In this document: piece after piece, positions 46,601-59,600 of the stretch
Layout: each line of letters starts with the position of its first letter
Numbering within the stretch: the first letter of the stretch is position 1
The notes under the pieces: generated by a model
The model's database searches: none
What the model was told of the DNA's origin: nothing
Seen by the model: only the letters and a program-made list of their open reading frames with translations
Assembly: GCF_022201045.2 (NCBI RefSeq)
Contig: NC_068560.1
Span: 6,046,001-6,110,000 of the forward strand
Length of the DNA: 64,000 bases
Direction of reading: 5' to 3'
Origin: Citrus sinensis
Taxonomy: Eukaryota > Streptophyta > Magnoliopsida > Sapindales > Rutaceae
Position numbers and translations under genes: made by a program

Positions 46601-48411
46601 TATGCCAGATAAGCTGAGCAACCTTTCCTTAGTAAGCGTCTTGCATCAATGGCCGATATGACACATGAGGGTAAAATTCTACGCTCACCACAAAATTTCA
46701 CCTCAGTTTCTCTTGGTTTGTTGAACACAACTTCCTTTTTAAAACAATCCACTGTAGCATGGTGAGACGCAAGCCAATCCATGCCCAAAATGGCATCAAA
46801 ATCTTGAATGTCTAGAATAATCAAATTCGCCTTAAATTCATGCTCGCCCAATCGAATCATGCTATCTTGATACACCTTTTCAGCAAGTAATGACCCTCCG
46901 GTAGGTGTACTAACAACTAAACCATAATCCAGCAATTCAGGCTCTCTCTCTAGATGCATACTAAATGTGCGAGAAACAAAAGAATGTGTGGATCCAGGAT
47001 CAATAAGAATATGAGCATCATGACCAAAGATAGATAATGTACCCATAATAACTTCTGGTGTAGCATGAGCCTCCTGCTGTGTCAAGGCAAAAACTCGAGC
47101 CTGAGTACGAGGTCGACCAGGTTGACCTCTCTGACTTGGAAAAGTGGTCTGACTCCTCGATATAGAACCCCCTGTCTGCATACCCCTCTGACCCGGAACT
47201 GGTCCAACATGAGATTGATACTGTGGGGCTGCCCCTCGAGTAGAACTGTTACCCTGAGATAAAGTAGGGCAAAATCTCTTAATATGTCCAGGTTGTCCAC
47301 ATAAATAACACACATTGTCTCCGATACGGCATTGGCCCTGATGGTTCCTACCACACGTAGGGCAAGGAGTCTGTTGTATACTCCTACGGGGTCCTCCGCT
47401 ATTCCTGTCATACTGCCCCTGAGTCCTAACATTACTCCCCACTGAAGGCTGCGCCGAACTGTAACTGGCGGTCTGTCTCTGATCTCCCCTGCTACTCATA
47501 CTCTGATTCCTTTGCACACCAGCAGAGTAATTTGTATACGCGCCTCTCTTCGGTGGTCTGCTGCTCGAGCTACCTTCTGCCCAACTCTGGCTACGTTTCT
47601 GCTTCAGAGCCTGAACTCTACGTCCCTCAGAGATACTGTGCTCCACTCTCTTAGCTGCCTCAACTACCTCAATAAACTCAGTGTACCGTGATGCCGTCAC
47701 AGTAGTACGAATCTCAAATCGGAGACCCTCCTCAAAACGCTTACATCTCTCCCTCTCATCACCAACTGCTGAAATGGCAAATCTAGACAAATCCAGAAAT
47801 TTCTTCTCATACTCTTCCACTGACATAGCTCCTTGAACCAATCGAAGGAATTCACTCCGCTTAATATCCTGATACACAGCCGGAAAATAATGATCGTAGA
47901 ATTCCTTACGAAAAATAGTCCATGTAAGCGCAGCATGGCCTTGGTATCGTCGCTCTACTGTTTGCCACCAATGATAAGCTTTATCCTCGAGCAGAAAAGT
48001 GGCAAATGAAAGTCTATCCTCCTCTGAGCATCTCATCACATCAAAGATACGTTCTAACTTGATAAGCCACGACTCTGCCTCAGGTGGATCACCTGAACCA
48101 TTAAAACTCTTCGCCCCAAGACTTCGAACACGCTCAACAGTGTTCACTTGACCGACATGCGGCTGAGCCTGATTCTGAACCACTGTAGTCACAATCTGAG
48201 CTAATCTATCAATAGACTGCTCAATGTTCGGAGCATTTCCTGGTGCCTGTTGCACAACCTCGTGCGTCGAAGACTCAACTATTCCCTCGTCTACGGGAAT
48301 ATTTTCCCCCGCAGGTACATCTCCTGAAGTCAACCCAGCTACTAATCTAGTACGGCCACGACCACGGCCATGACCACGGCCACGGCCACGTCGACTGCTA
48401 CGACGAATCAT
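43654..48411 (-). CDS. gag-pol: gag-pol polyprotein of Tekay-like element, 1585 aa
   Basis: It starts at 48411 with an Arg/Gly-rich N-terminus. Domains in order: gag (about 135-260, [19 protein letters not shown]); a double zinc region [12 protein letters not shown] and [14 protein letters not shown] (about 350-385); protease [10 protein letters not shown] (about 470; Pro replaces the usual Thr/Ser, normal for this lineage); RT with [13 protein letters not shown] and FIDDILVYS (about 805); RNase H with [10 protein letters not shown] and TDHKSLKYL; integrase with [11 protein letters not shown]...CLVCQQ (zinc), [21 protein letters not shown] and DGQSERTIQ; then [15 protein letters not shown] and a chromodomain-like tail with ATWEREDLM. 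No stops or frameshifts. It is expected to be cleaved by its own protease. Confidence 0.97.
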   Translation of the reverse strand: MIRRSSRRGRGRGHGRGRGRTRLVAGLTSGDVPAGENIPVDEGIVESSTHEVVQQAPGNAPNIEQSIDRLAQIVTTVVQNQAQPHVGQVNTVERVRSLGAKSFNGSGDPPEAESWLIKLERIFDVMRCSEEDRLSFATFLLEDKAYHWWQTVERRYQGHAALTWTIFRKEFYDHYFPAVYQDIKRSEFLRLVQGAMSVEEYEKKFLDLSRFAISAVGDERERCKRFEEGLRFEIRTTVTASRYTEFIEVVEAAKRVEHSISEGRRVQALKQKRSQSWAEGSSSSRPPKRGAYTNYSAGVQRNQSMSSRGDQRQTASYSSAQPSVGSNVRTQGQYDRNSGGPRRSIQQTPCPTCGRNHQGQCRIGDNVCYLCGQPGHIKRFCPTLSQGNSSTRGAAPQYQSHVGPVPGQRGMQTGGSISRSQTTFPSQRGQPGRPRTQARVFALTQQEAHATPEVIMGTLSIFGHDAHILIDPGSTHSFVSRTFSMHLEREPELLDYGLVVSTPTGGSLLAEKVYQDSMIRLGEHEFKANLIILDIQDFDAILGMDWLASHHATVDCFKKEVVFNKPRETEVKFCGERRILPSCVISAIDARRLLRKGCSAYLAYVIATGVRELRLEDIPVVQEFSDVFPDELPGMPLHREIEFSIDLVPGTAPISIAPYRMAPAELKELKIQLQELVDKEFIRPSVSPWGAPVLFVKKKDGTLRLCIDYRQLNKVTVRNKYPLPRIDDLFDQLQGAKVFSKIDLRSGYHQLRIKEADVPKTAFRTRYGHYEFLVMPFGLTNAPAAFMDLMNRVFRPYLDRFVIVFIDDILVYSRSQEEHEEHLRTILQTLRQKQLYAKFSKCEFWLDKVVFLGHVISAEGIYVDPQKIEAVVNWERPTNVTEVRSFLGLAGYYRRFVEGFSKIAIPLTRLTRKNAKFQWNDDCEKGFQELKACLTSAPVLTLPSGNEGFVVYSDASRQGLGCVLMQYGKVVAYASRQLKKHEQNYPTHDLELAAVVFALKIWRHYLYGATCQIFTDHKSLKYLFTQKELNLRQRRWIELIKDYDCTIDFHPGKANVVADALSRKSFSSIAHLRGTYMPLLIELRSLGVELEVDNCRALIANFRVRPTLIDKVHQMQDQDLQLLKLKEDVQKDLRTDFAVRDDGVLVMGNRLCVPDIKELKKEIMEEAHCSAYAMHPGSTKMYRTLRDHYWWQGMKREIAEFVSRCLVCQQIKAEHQRPAGFSQPLPIPEWKWEHITMDFVTGLPRTQSGHDSVWVVVDRLTKSTHFLPFKTTYSMDKLGNIFVAEIVRLHGAPVSIISDRDSRFTSKFWTSLQKAMGTKLNFSTAFHPQTDGQSERTIQTLEDMLRACILEFKGSWDIYLPLMEFAYNNSYQASIKMAPYEALYGRKCRTPVCWDEVGEQKLFGPELVQNTSEKIQLIRERLKAAQNRQKSYADKRRRELEFEVGDKVFIRISPWKGVLRFGKRGKLSPRYIGPYEIVERIGPLAYRLALTPELSRIHNVFHVSMLRKYVYDPSHVLSRQPIELKEDLSYEEEPVEILEQKHQVLRSRTISLVKVLWRNHTREEATWEREDLMRAQYPHMFSTNV

Positions 48412-48511
48412 GATGGTGCCTACAAAATAGTAAATCCGACTTAATAATCAAAACTTATTCTATTTACGACCATAAAGTCTACAGAATCTAAAACCATGCT
48501 CTGATACCAAC

Positions 48512-50777
48512 TGAAACGACCCGCCCCGCAACCTCCCCCAGGGCGAGTCTATCTAAACTCGTAAAATCGAATTAATAACAATTCTATAAAAATTTCGGCA
48601 GAGTCTCCCTTATAAATAAAACATATCCAACCCTGCAATTGACAAAATAACACTCCCGAAATAATTTAATAACCAAACATCCTCCATAACCAACTTCTCA
48701 AACCAACTTCTCAAATATCACCAAAATCATCCGAATATTAAAATACAACGATTATCCTTAATAACATAAAATAATAACACAAATTTCGAATATAATAATA
48801 AAATCCACGACTTCTAGCACCATCACGTGACCACAATATCAAACTAACGTTCACTACTGGGTTGACTGATGTACCTGTAAATCTCCTGTGGGGGGAAAAA
48901 TATAATAAAAGAGGGGTGAGTATAAAACTCAGTGAGCTCAGTGAGTGGATAGTAGGTGCTGATACTTTAATAAATTATTCAAAATCATTTAATCTTTCTC
49001 AAATCTTTTCTTAAATCAATTTCAATTTCGTAAATCAATTCTCAAATCAATTTCTCAAAATATCATAAACTCATTTAATTCAAATTGAATAACTACAATA
49101 ATAAATCTGCATAAAATCGATGGAATCACCATACTCATATTAAATACTGAATACTAAAAACTGTCATCAAACAAGTACCCAAGGGATAATCTGATCATAT
49201 CCGGGCTACAACGGCCAGGCAATAACGCACTATCTGGGTAACGTCACGCCCCGGAGCCACAACGGATAGATGGGGACGATCTCATCTCATATCTCATATC
49301 TCTTATCTCATATATCTGTACTGTGCATGCATAAGCCCCCAAAAGGCAAAAGCGCCCGAACACACGGCCCAAAGCCTCTATGTGTGTCCCGACGGGCCCC
49401 AAAGGCCTCTATCTCATCTTATCTGTATCTCTTTTCTGTATCTCTTTTTATCTGTATCTCTGTATCTGGAGGGAAGGGTACTGTCTAATGATTTCAAAAC
49501 TGATAGTAAACATATGATCCCATCTGAAATCTCATTTTCTTTCTATTCAACATATCTCAAGTCTGCTCAATTCTAATATCATGCTTTTACTCAAAAACGC
49601 TAATAAAATCATAAATCGAACTCATTCTCAATTATAATAAATATCAACACATAAATAAAAGTCAATTCGCTGGAAAATCATTAAATCAACGCATTAAACA
49701 TTTATTTCTCAAACATACTGTACTATATAAGAAAATCAGCATATACTATGAAAATAGGTTTTGTATATTCCACTCACAGTGATGATGTCTAGACTCAGTA
49801 TCAACAACGTCCGCGGGTAGATTCTCGTTCGCGGATGCGGATCCTCCTAATCACGGAAAACACCATAATTATTCTCCGTAAAAACCAATTAATATAATAA
49901 ATCTCGAAACAAATATCTATTAACGATAAACTAGTCCCGCATGTATAAAATTACCAAAATGCCCCTATAGGCCAAAATTACCAAAATACCCCAACATCAA
50001 TATTTTACCAACTTATCCTCAAACTTCATGATTTTACCAAATTATCCTCATATTCGTTAATACCCATATTGTCCTCAATTCAGATTACATAAATTAATCA
50101 CATTGTCCGAAATTACGAAATTACCCTCAGGGCATAAAATTACCGAAATGTCCACTGATTACATAAAATTACAAATTCACCCCAAAGTTTCATGAATTTA
50201 CCGAATTGCCCCTGCCGGTCAACGGTGACCGGACTTCAGTCAACGATGACGGGGAGCTTAGGTCTGCTAGTTCCGGCCTCGATGAATCCAACGGTGGTGG
50301 CAGTGAGTCGCCACGCGCGCTACCGGCGGCGGATCGAAGTTCCAAAGTTCCGCAAATTTTCGGAGATCATTCGGCGAGTTCCGGGCGTCCCCGGCGGTCG
50401 TTGCTGGTCGGGAAATGTTGCTGGGGATGTGAGGAACCAGTTCCAAGTGGTGGCGCGTCACAACTCCGGCGGGATCAACGGCAACGAAAACGGGTCGAAG
50501 CCGCGACTTTTCGAGCTCGATCACCGGCGTTCTGGCCAGTTTCCGGCGACGATAACAGCAGGGATACGATGGTCTGCTTCCAAGCTTCAGATCGGTACCA
50601 AGCACGGCCGGTAAAGTGGCTGGAGTTGGGAGAAATCGTTGGGTCAATCCGCGGGTTACTGGGTCGGGTTCTCGGGTCAACGGGTCTGACTTCTCTCTCT
50701 ATCTGTCTCTCTCTTCTCGGGTTCTTTCTCTCTAAAATGGAAAACCCGTTTCCCTCTTTCCAGTTATACAATTCTGC

Positions 50778-50813
<36 letters not shown>

Positions 50814-50989
50814 CTTAATACAAATTAAGCGAATTTCAGACCCGTTACGAAAATAAAATCCGACCATCGGCGCGTATAATCGAGCTCAATTTATCCCAAT
50901 TAAACTATAGTGACGAAATTAAAAATTAATAGAGAAGAGGAAAATAAAAATCAGCACTTTATTAAGAAAGTCCAAGTGCGTATATTACA
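48512..50989 (-). repeat. 5' LTR of Tekay-like element (2478 bp)
   Basis: Same sequence as the 3' LTR apart from the poly-T length (50781-50810). Its inner end is followed directly by the primer site on the minus strand. Confidence 0.95.
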
Positions 50990-51917
50990 AAAATCTTGAC
51001 CCAATGCCTAAGAAAACATGAACCAAAGGTATAGAAAATGATATTGATGCCACACTCAAGAAATAGATGAGAATGTGAGTGATAAGTCTAAATTTAGAAC
51101 GTCACAAGAATGCAAATTCTTAATAAGTTCACTAGTTCTCAAAAGAACCAAAGAAATAATAATCTTTCAAATTCAAATAACATTAATCTCCAATATTATT
51201 ACATAGCAAGGTTGTTGAATTTAAATAGGCTAAAAGAAACTCAAGATCCTAAAAATACAAATGGAAACATTGGAACAACCCTCCAAGTAGGTTTGTCAAA
51301 GGATGTTTCAAAAGTCTTCACCAACCCACCATAATTAATGCTATCTTTTACAAACTTAATGCTAGCCTACTATAATTAATGCTATCATTGACAAACTTAA
51401 TGTTAGCCCACAATCATTGATGGTAGACTTACCTTACACATTGACAAACTTGAAACAAAACAAACAAATGAAGTTGAAAAACAAAGGAGTCGTTGAAAAT
51501 CCCAAGTCTGAACAAGTTGTAATGAATTGGTCATAACTCCTTCTAGAGAACTCCAAATCTAGCTCTGTAAAATTTATTAGAAAGCTAACTTAATTATCTT
51601 TCCGAGGTATATAGCTTGTACATTACTTCTAGCTCAATCAATACAGTTTTTATTCCGAATTTGACCTTTATGCATTTTATACAAATTGTGTATTTGGCTG
51701 CCCAATAACTTGAATAATGCCCACAATGCCTTGTCTTCTCTTCAAGCCCAATTCATGATGTCTTGCATCTTGAATTGCATTTTTAATCCATATTTTCTCA
51801 ATTAATCCATTTAAAGAAGCTTGCATCGTTTTGGCTCTTGCTCTTGTAATTGGGTCTCCATGAATGTGTAAAGGATCACTTGAAGTTTTAATGGTATTCC
51901 CTTGATGGTTCTCATCA

Positions 51918-52132
51918 ATTATGAACGTCACACTAAGGCCATTAGATCGCTCCCATTTGTCATAAAGAGCAATATTAGCTTCAGTGTTGTTATCGTCAAT
52001 AGGTGGTTCATCTTTTTGAATAACATAATGAATGTCCATCCACCCTAAGTGAAGAAGAATTCTCTCCTTCCATACTTTATAGTTTTCACCTTTCAACTTG
52101 AAAATGTTGCATTTGATTTCAGAAAAACTCAT
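51918..52132 (-). pseudogene. Start of gag of the old copia element
   Basis: Minus strand from ATG 52132: FKLKGENYKVWKERILLHLG, MDIHYVIQKDEPP, ALYDKWERSNGLSVTFI, the usual opening of a copia gag. It is then broken by the solo LTR at 51917. The 5-bp duplication ATTAT is at 51918-51922. Confidence 0.8.
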
Positions 52133-53269
52133 TGAATGTACAACTGCATAAAATTAAAACACATGTTTATATTATAAAATTTAGGCTACTATAGAGATAT
52201 CATGTTTTACCAATGTAATTCATGTTACAAAATATGAATCAGGTGACATAAAACTTACATGTGGGCTAAAGTTCTAATTTAAGTAGATTCCCATATATTT
52301 TTATGATAAAATTATCAAACTATATTCCCTTTCTTAATTCCTGTGGGAACATTAAGAAAATAGTTTAGATATTTTATCTTAATTAAACATACAAATATAA
52401 CAAAAATTCTTGTGAGATAAAATATGTTATATTAAATATGTTTAATCACAATTAATGTCGTTATATTATATGTGATCTGCAAGCACTTAATATGTAATTT
52501 TGCATAATTAAGGATGTTGTGGCTACTCCTAAAATAATTAAAATCATATTAGATCACTTGACATTTTTCCTTTTAACACATCATAACTATTCATACAAAA
52601 TTGCATGCATAAGCAAATAAATCAAAATAATACATACAAATTTTAATATGACATTAGAACATAGATATTTAAATGTGAACAGTGTTACCAAAAGTCAAAT
52701 ATAACAAAAACACCCTAAATTTAAGATCTTATAATTTAAATTCGCAAAATTCAGTGGACATAAAACGACCAGTCGTTTAGATACTTACACAGATATACGA
52801 CCTGTCGTCCGACAAATGAACAGTTAGCCAGGTAAACAAACGAATGACATGTCATCACATATAGCTTTCCGACGACAACTCGTCTATACATTATCAAGTT
52901 AAACGACATGTAGTCTATATCACAGATGGAGATGACAGGTCGTTGGTACATAACTAACTAGTGGTTTTGAAATAACGAATAATATGACATGTCATTTCTG
53001 TCTCTATCAAATGACATGTCATTCAGTGTCGTCTTCAACCTTCAGCCGGGTCCATTTAACTCGTTTTTCAACCCGCATGACCCGTTTAGTAGACTCGACT
53101 ATATTTAACATTGTACAACACCAAATTCAATGTTTCAAATCACAGAACTGTTAGGAATCCGTTTCACCATAACACGTAAAAATGACTTTAAGTTTACAAA
53201 AAAATAAATTTCGGGAATTTTTGCATATATTACAAAATATAGAACACTATAAGGTAGAGGTATATCAAA
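52133..53269 (-). other. Leader of the old copia element with a palindrome cluster
   Basis: Between the primer site (53270-53281) and the gag start lies 1.1 kb without frames. At about 52764-53028 eight short inverted motifs of the type RYGACNNGTCRY occur, three of them being the perfect palindrome ATGACATGTCAT (near 52846, 52983 and 53009). Confidence 0.6.
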
Positions 53270-53283
53270 GTTCTGATACCAAC

Positions 53284-53634
53284 TGAAAATAAGCTTAACT
53301 ACGATTTTCGTATGCAAGTATAACACACACATGCCCATAAAAATCAAGAGTAGAAGTTTAGAATCGAACCTCCATTGATATATTATGCGGATATTTGATG
53401 CTTCTAAGTCCTTTCTAATCACTAGCGATGGGGTAGCATAAGGTTGATTATAGGACCCAGGGACCAAACACCACTCTCACAATTGTATTTATCTCATCCT
53501 TCCATCAAAGCTGAAGAGGTGGGAAATTTTCAAAGCACTGACAGCTGGAAAAATGCGGCAAACTTTTGCTTAATAAAATGTTGGACCATACGCCGGAAAC
53601 ATATTTGCAAGACACATCAGCAGCCACATGTTCA
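53284..53634 (-). repeat. Right (5') LTR of the old copia element, 351 bp
   Basis: Minus strand starts TGAACATGTGG and ends TTATTTTCA, then GT and the primer site TGGTATCAGAAC. It is homologous to 39589-39943. Confidence 0.8.
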
Positions 53635-54370
53635 ACAGAGGGTGCTCGGCATTATTTTTAAAAAACTGTTTTTGAAACTTTAAAAACCAACAGCTAAAAA
53701 AGTCAATAGTTATAGAGCGAGAATTGAATAATATTAATTGCTAGTTAAAATAGTCTAGAAACAGAAAAGCTCATCAAGAACAATTATAGAAGATATTGAG
53801 TATATAAATACCGTAAATCAATGTAATGTTTTCAGAAACATTTGTTTCGTTTTTATTTAAACAACAAATAGTAGGAAAAAAAAAATGTTAACATTCTCTT
53901 ATTAGGTGTATCTTTTCTTTTTATTAATAAATTTTCTTGTACCGTCGAGATCCGGCGCGGCTCGACAAAAGTTCCCGGCTACGCCATTGATTAAGCAACT
54001 ACAGTCTACATAATTGTTTTCTGATGTCTTTTTCGTTTTTTTTTTGGCCCCACCAAAACATCGACATTACTTGTGGGAGTCTTCATCGTCTTTAGAAAAA
54101 AGAAGCAAATAATTCAATTCCCTTCGTAAATACCTAACAATGAATCTGAGACCTTAGTTGAAATATGGCCACTTGATAAGATGTTTGACGTTATTTTTTA
54201 AATAATTCATGATTTTCTGAAAATGATGTATTTAAAAATGGAAAGCATGTTTGGTAGTATTTGTCATTGCATTTTTGTTGAAATTACATTACCAAACTCA
54301 TATTGCTTATTGCTTATCCACTATATCAAGAATATGGTGGATAATAAGGAAAGGGAGCTAATAATTCACT
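53635..54370. other. AT-rich DNA upstream of the O-methyltransferase remnant
   Basis: No N-terminal (dimerisation) exon of the O-methyltransferase was found here; a few short frames are not recognisable. Confidence 0.4.
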
Positions 54371-54571
54371 GCTTCATTTCATTTCTTGAGCACTTGGTTG
54401 CAAAACGATGATCAGACGCTGTTTGGGACAGCTGATGGGAAAAACTTTTGGGACTACGTAGCTGATGAGGCTAATTTCAAAAGCATTTTCTATGAGGCCA
54501 TGATCACCGACTTTGAGCTGATAGCAAGTGTTTTGATTGAAGATTGTAACGAGGTGTCCAAGGGCTTGAAG

Positions 54572-56637
54572 TGTAACACCCCAAATCTAACACGTGCGGA
54601 GCACGTGAAGAAGGAGGTTACTCACAAATCATAATCTTTACTCATAAGTTTCAAACTGAAATTCCTCCAATTCTTATTCAAATAAATCCATAAATCCAAA
54701 CGTCAAATACTAAATAATCTCTCTCGAGGACATATAAAAATAATAACAAAAGTCTCAAACTCCAAATTACACGTTCATAATAAAAGTAACTAAATAGAAA
54801 CACAAGTCTATTCCTCCTCTTATTCAATAGCAAACGGAAACTGGAAATCATTAACTCCAAAGCTAAGTGCACCTCTCAAAAGAAACTTAATCTGCAAAAA
54901 AGTAATGACGAGGGGTGAGCCGTCAACTCGGTAAGTAAAACCATTCCTAACACACTAGGCCTATCGATACCAAAAATATTGCAAGCCTTCTTTTGTTTAA
55001 AGCATATATCATAATCCATAATTTTCATAAAACGATATATCACAATAACATAAGATAAATTCTTAATAATTCAGAATATTCAAAAGCATATTTACTTACG
55101 AATCAACTCATGTAATACGTATACAGAAAACAAACAGGTTAGCTCATGTCACATAGTGTCACCTATAGTCCCGGTGACCCGGCCAGAAACATAATCAGAA
55201 TATCGTGTGCACATTCAGAACAGAAACCCAGTACTGGTCCAGACAGATATATCGTATATTACGATCAGAATCAGAATCAGAATAACTATGGACAATGAGC
55301 CAAAACATTAGGAACCTCATACAATTATCAGTAATTGAAATCATATATGGGTACAAAACATTCGTATCAGATTTATAAAAGTTCATATCAATAATATAGG
55401 CTTGCATAACATTTTAAAGATAACATCATAAAAGGTTGTCATGTCATAAAATCATTTACATATTAAAAAGCATTTATAAAATACTTTGTTAAAAAGAATG
55501 GTTTGAAAACATTTACATAAAGCTAATTTTGTTATCAAAATTAGTAATCCTTTAAGTAGTATCAAAACATTTATACTTATAATAATAATATCAAAATACT
55601 TCTACATATCCAGTACATTAGGAATGAAGTTACTTACCTCGACAAATGAACTTGGATTAACACACCTCTAAGCTTCTAAGAGCCTCAAACACCTTCAAAA
55701 CCTTAAACAAATACAAGATATGACAATCAATAACTTATTCTAAGAATTTGATTTTCTAATTCATACCCGTACAGGTCTGATTCTCGGAATTTTAACTCTT
55801 AATCAAAGACTCAGAATGATATAAAATCCTATGGAACCATTCTGGACATCCATGAGTACCCCATGTAAAATTTACAAGAGGATCCGATATCAAAAACATT
55901 TTAAAAACTATTTACTTCTCAGCAAATTCGAAACTGTTTTCACATAATCTAAACCAAACAGAACGGGTTCCGTGATTTTTATAAAATAAAATACTAATCA
56001 GAAAATTATGAAATTAAAACTGGGAATCCTAGACACATATATTAACATACATATAAACTTTCAGAATTTTTTGAGTTCATTTGGTGGTACAAATAGTCTT
56101 GTGAATCTGATCACAATACTGGAATCGTGGATTTCCAGTGCAGTGGTTTCTATTTCCAAAATACGTATAAAATTGAAAACGAAGTTGAATTTAATGAAAT
56201 AAAATTTAATCAAGAAGCCCTACATGTCTAGTTTCCAGAAATATAAATTTTATAAGAAAATTCGTTCAGAAAATATAGCTTTAAAAATTCGAGATACTCA
56301 TGCTGTTCAGAATAAACGTTGTGAACTTACCCGTCGCTTTGAGTCTCTCCTAAACAAAGGTTTGAATCCTAAGATTTGGGTAGGAGCGTAAAGAGCAGCA
56401 GAGAAGAAGGATAAACGTTGTGAACTTAGGGTTATGGAAGGGGGAAAAGTATGTATTTATAGGGGATCTTAAGAAACCCTATTCAATAAGGAAAAATAGC
56501 CCTTTTCCAAAATGATCTCATAAATAACCTCTATTTAATTAGTACCCCTTTCTAAATAAGGGTTATAGGCCACTCATAATTCTCAATGAAAGCCCAATTT
56601 CCATAATTTAATATGTATGGGAATTTGTGGCGTTACA
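54572..56637 (-). repeat. Full LTR (3') of the inverted-end gypsy element, 2066 bp
   Basis: On the minus strand it starts TGTAACGCCAC (56637) after the purine tract GTTAGGAGGGGAGAAAT and ends GGGGTGTTACA (54572). Its outer 861 bp are repeated inverted at the other end of the element. Confidence 0.92.
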
Positions 56638-56686
56638 ATTTCTCCCCTCCTAACAAAAATTTCGTCCTCGAAATTAAAAGGTTACC

Positions 56687-59600
56687 TTATGCATGGAAGA
56701 GTTGAGGATACTTCTCCAACATTTCTGCTTCTCTCTCCCAAGTGGCTTCCTCAATAGAATGATTCATCCATCGTACCTTCACTAGGGGAATAACTCTATT
56801 CCTTAATACTTGTTCGTCTCGATCGACAATCTCAATAGGCTGTTCCTCATACGACATGTCTTCATTTATCTGAATCGGTTGATAGTCTAGCACATGTAAA
56901 GGGTCTGCAATGTACTTTCTTAACACAGACACATGAAATACATTGTGAAGCCTAGACAGACTTGGTGGTAAAGCTATGCGATAGGCCACCGGACCAATTC
57001 TCTCTAAAATCTCAAATGGTCCAATAAATCTAGGGCTAAGCTTTCCTGTCTTCCCGAACCGAAACACCCCTTTCCATGGCGATACTTTCAAGAAAACAAA
57101 ATCTCCTTTTTCGAATTCCAACTCACGTCTACGACGATCTGCATAACTCTTCTGTCTGCTCTGAGCTGTTTGAAGACGTCCTCTAATCAACTTGATTTTA
57201 TCAACAGTAATCTGTATTAATTCTGGACCCAAAAGTTTTCTTTCACCAACTTCATCCCAGCAGATTGGGGACCTACACTTTCTTCCATATAATGCCTCAA
57301 ATGGTGCCATGCCAATACTCGAATGGAAGCTATTGTTATAAGCAAATTCGATCAACATTAGGTGCTCTTCCCAACCACCACTCAAGTCTAGGACGCAAGC
57401 TCGAAGCATATCCTCAAGGGTTTGAATAGTCCTTTCGGATTGCCCATCTGTCTGTGGATGGAAAGCAGTGCTAAATCTCAATTTCGTCCCCAACTCTTTA
57501 TGTAAGCTAGCCCAAAATCTTGAAGTGAACAGTGGATCTCTATCAGACACTATTGACACTGGAACTCCATGAAGCCTCACTATCTCCTTAATGAACAACT
57601 TAGCTAGTTGCCCTACATTGTCTGTACTCTTCCTTGCCAAGAAATGAGCTGATTTCGTCAATCGATCAACAATTACCCAAATGCAATCACATCCCCTCCT
57701 AGAACGAGGTAATCCAGAAACGAAATCCATTGTTATGTGTTCCCATTTCCACTGAGGAATAGGAAGCGTTTGTAAAGTTCCTGCTGGTCTTTGATGCTCA
57801 ATCTTTACTTGTTGGCAGACTAAACACCGAGACACAAAAGCAGCAATATCTCTCTTCATATTCCTCCACCAAAAACTTTGCTTTAGATCACGATACATCT
57901 TAGTACTACCAGGATGCATACTGTAAGATGATTCATGAGCTTCTCTTAAGATCTCCGCCTTCAACTCTTCGTCTGCTGGCACGCATAACCTTTGTCCCAA
58001 CCATAATCCATCCCCATTATCAAGTCTAAATCCGGGCTTATGTCCTTTGCTCACATCTTCACGGATTTTATTGAGTTCTATGTCGTTCTTCTGAGCTACC
58101 TTAACTCTATCAATTAGAGTGGGTTGGACTGTCAAATGTGCTAACACGTCTGCTTGCCCATGAGTAACTACCTCAATCCCACATCTCCTCAAGTCTTTTA
58201 CCAAATGAGATTGCATGGTGATAAGATGAGCCATGCACCCAGATGATTTCCTACTCAAGGCATCTGCTACCACGTTTGCCTTACCTGGATGGTAATTAAT
58301 AGAACAATCAAAATCCTTTACCAACTCCAACCATCTTCTTTGCCTCAAATTCAATTCCTTTTGAGTAAACAAGTACTTCAAACTCTTATGATCGGTGAAG
58401 ATCTCACAAGTCTCCCCATACAAATAGTGTCTCCAGATTTTTAGAGCAAACACCATAGCAGCCAATTCCAAATCGTGTGTTGGGTAGTTTTGTTCATGAT
58501 TCTTTAGCTGCCTAGAAGCATATGCTATAACCTTACCATGTTGCATTAAAACGCAACCCAAACCTTTTCTGGAAGCATCACTGTAAATCACAAAACCTCC
58601 ACCTTCAGAAGGGAGAGTTAAAACGGGGGCAGTCACCAAATGACTCTTGAGCTCTTGAAAGCTCTTTTCACATGCCTCATCCCAATTGAACTTCACATTC
58701 TTCTTAGTCAAATTAGTCAATGGTGCTGCTATGCTAGAAAATCCTTTGACAAAGCGCCTATAATAACCTGCCAATCCTAAGAAACTCCTTACTTCAGTCA
58801 CACTAGCAGGCCTTTCCCAATTCACAATTACCTCCACTTTGGCTGGATCTGCTGAAATACCATCCTTCGTCACTATATGTCCCAAAAACATCACACGATC
58901 AAGCCAAAACTCACATTTCTTAAATTTTCCATACAACTTCTTCTCCCGCAATGTTTCTAATACAATCCTCAGGTGCGTCTCGTGCTCCTTCTTACTATTA
59001 GAGTAAATTAATATGTCATCAATAAAGACGATGACAAACTGGTCAAGATAAGGTTGGAAGATCCTATTCATCAAATCCATGAACACTGCAGGAGCATTAG
59101 TTAATCCAAAAGGCATAACTAAGAACTCATAATGTCCATAACGAGTTCGAAAAGCTGTCTTCGATACATCCTCACTTCTTATTTTCAATTGATGGTAGCC
59201 AGATCGTAAATCAATTTTAGAGAATACCGCTGCACCTCGTAATTGATCAAAGAGGTCATCAATTCGGGGAAGAGGGTATTTATTCTTGACGGTAACCATA
59301 TTCAACTGCCGGTAGTCTATACACAACCTCATTGAACCATCTTTCTTCTTTACGAACAAAACGGGAGCACCCCAAGGCGACACACTAGGACGAATGAAAC
59401 CCTTATCTAGTAATTCTTGTAGCTGGACCTTTAGTTCTTTTAATTCAATGGGTGCCATCCGATATGGTGCCTTGGATATAGGTGTAGTACCAGGAACTAA
59501 TTCTATAGTAAACTCAACCTCTCGATCTGGGGGTAGTCCCGGAAGATCTTCAGGAAATACATCAATAAACTCCCTTACAATAGGTATGTCTTCAAGGCAC

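Larger units (their letters stand above)
41140..50989 (-). mobile_element. Complete young Tekay/Del-like Ty3/gypsy element, 9850 bp
   Basis: Two long LTRs (41140-43618, 48512-50989) appear identical except for one T in a poly-T run (31 versus 30). A perfect target duplication AAAAT flanks the element (41135-41139, 50990-50994). A primer site TGGTATCAGAGC lies beside the right LTR (48509-48498) and a polypurine tract AGGGGGGAGG (minus, 43630-43621) beside the left LTR. One unbroken 1585-aa gag-pol frame lies between them. Long LTRs, a DPGS protease and a C-terminal chromodomain-like segment fit Tekay/Del. It is likely still competent and recently inserted. Confidence 0.97.
41046..51917 (-). 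mobile_element. Solo gypsy LTR (about 1017 bp) split by the Tekay element
   Basis: Removing the Tekay element (41140-50989) and one copy of its target duplication leaves 41046-41139 joined to 50995-51917. On the minus strand this starts TGATGAGAACC and ends CACATCA, with a perfect 5-bp duplication ATTAT on both sides, inside copia gag. It therefore behaves as a solo LTR. Its first 230 bases are open and read ENHQGNT...DPITRARAKTMQASLNGLIEKIW, which is the usual C-terminal end of certain gypsy polyproteins that run into their 3' LTR. Confidence 0.8.
39589..53634 (-). mobile_element. Old Ty1/copia element with nested insertions (minus strand)
   Basis: Related copies of one LTR stand at both ends (39589-39943 and 53284-53634), both in minus orientation. 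Next to the right copy is a primer site reading TGGTATCAGAAC (53281-53270), a 1.1-kb leader and the start of gag (52132). Gag is cut after LSVTFI at about 51918 by a solo gypsy LTR and resumes at 41045 with MTKI...HGLVNQHNVV, ending near LEVDM at 40817. A second copia LTR plus gag fragment (40816-39944) then intervenes before the left LTR. Pol is missing. The two LTR copies are clearly diverged, so the element is old; a matching target duplication was not found. Confidence 0.65.

Noticed and set aside
39584..53639. GAGGG as target duplication of the old copia element
   Set aside because: At the right end the string is offset by four bases (ACAGAGGG), so it is not a clean duplication.
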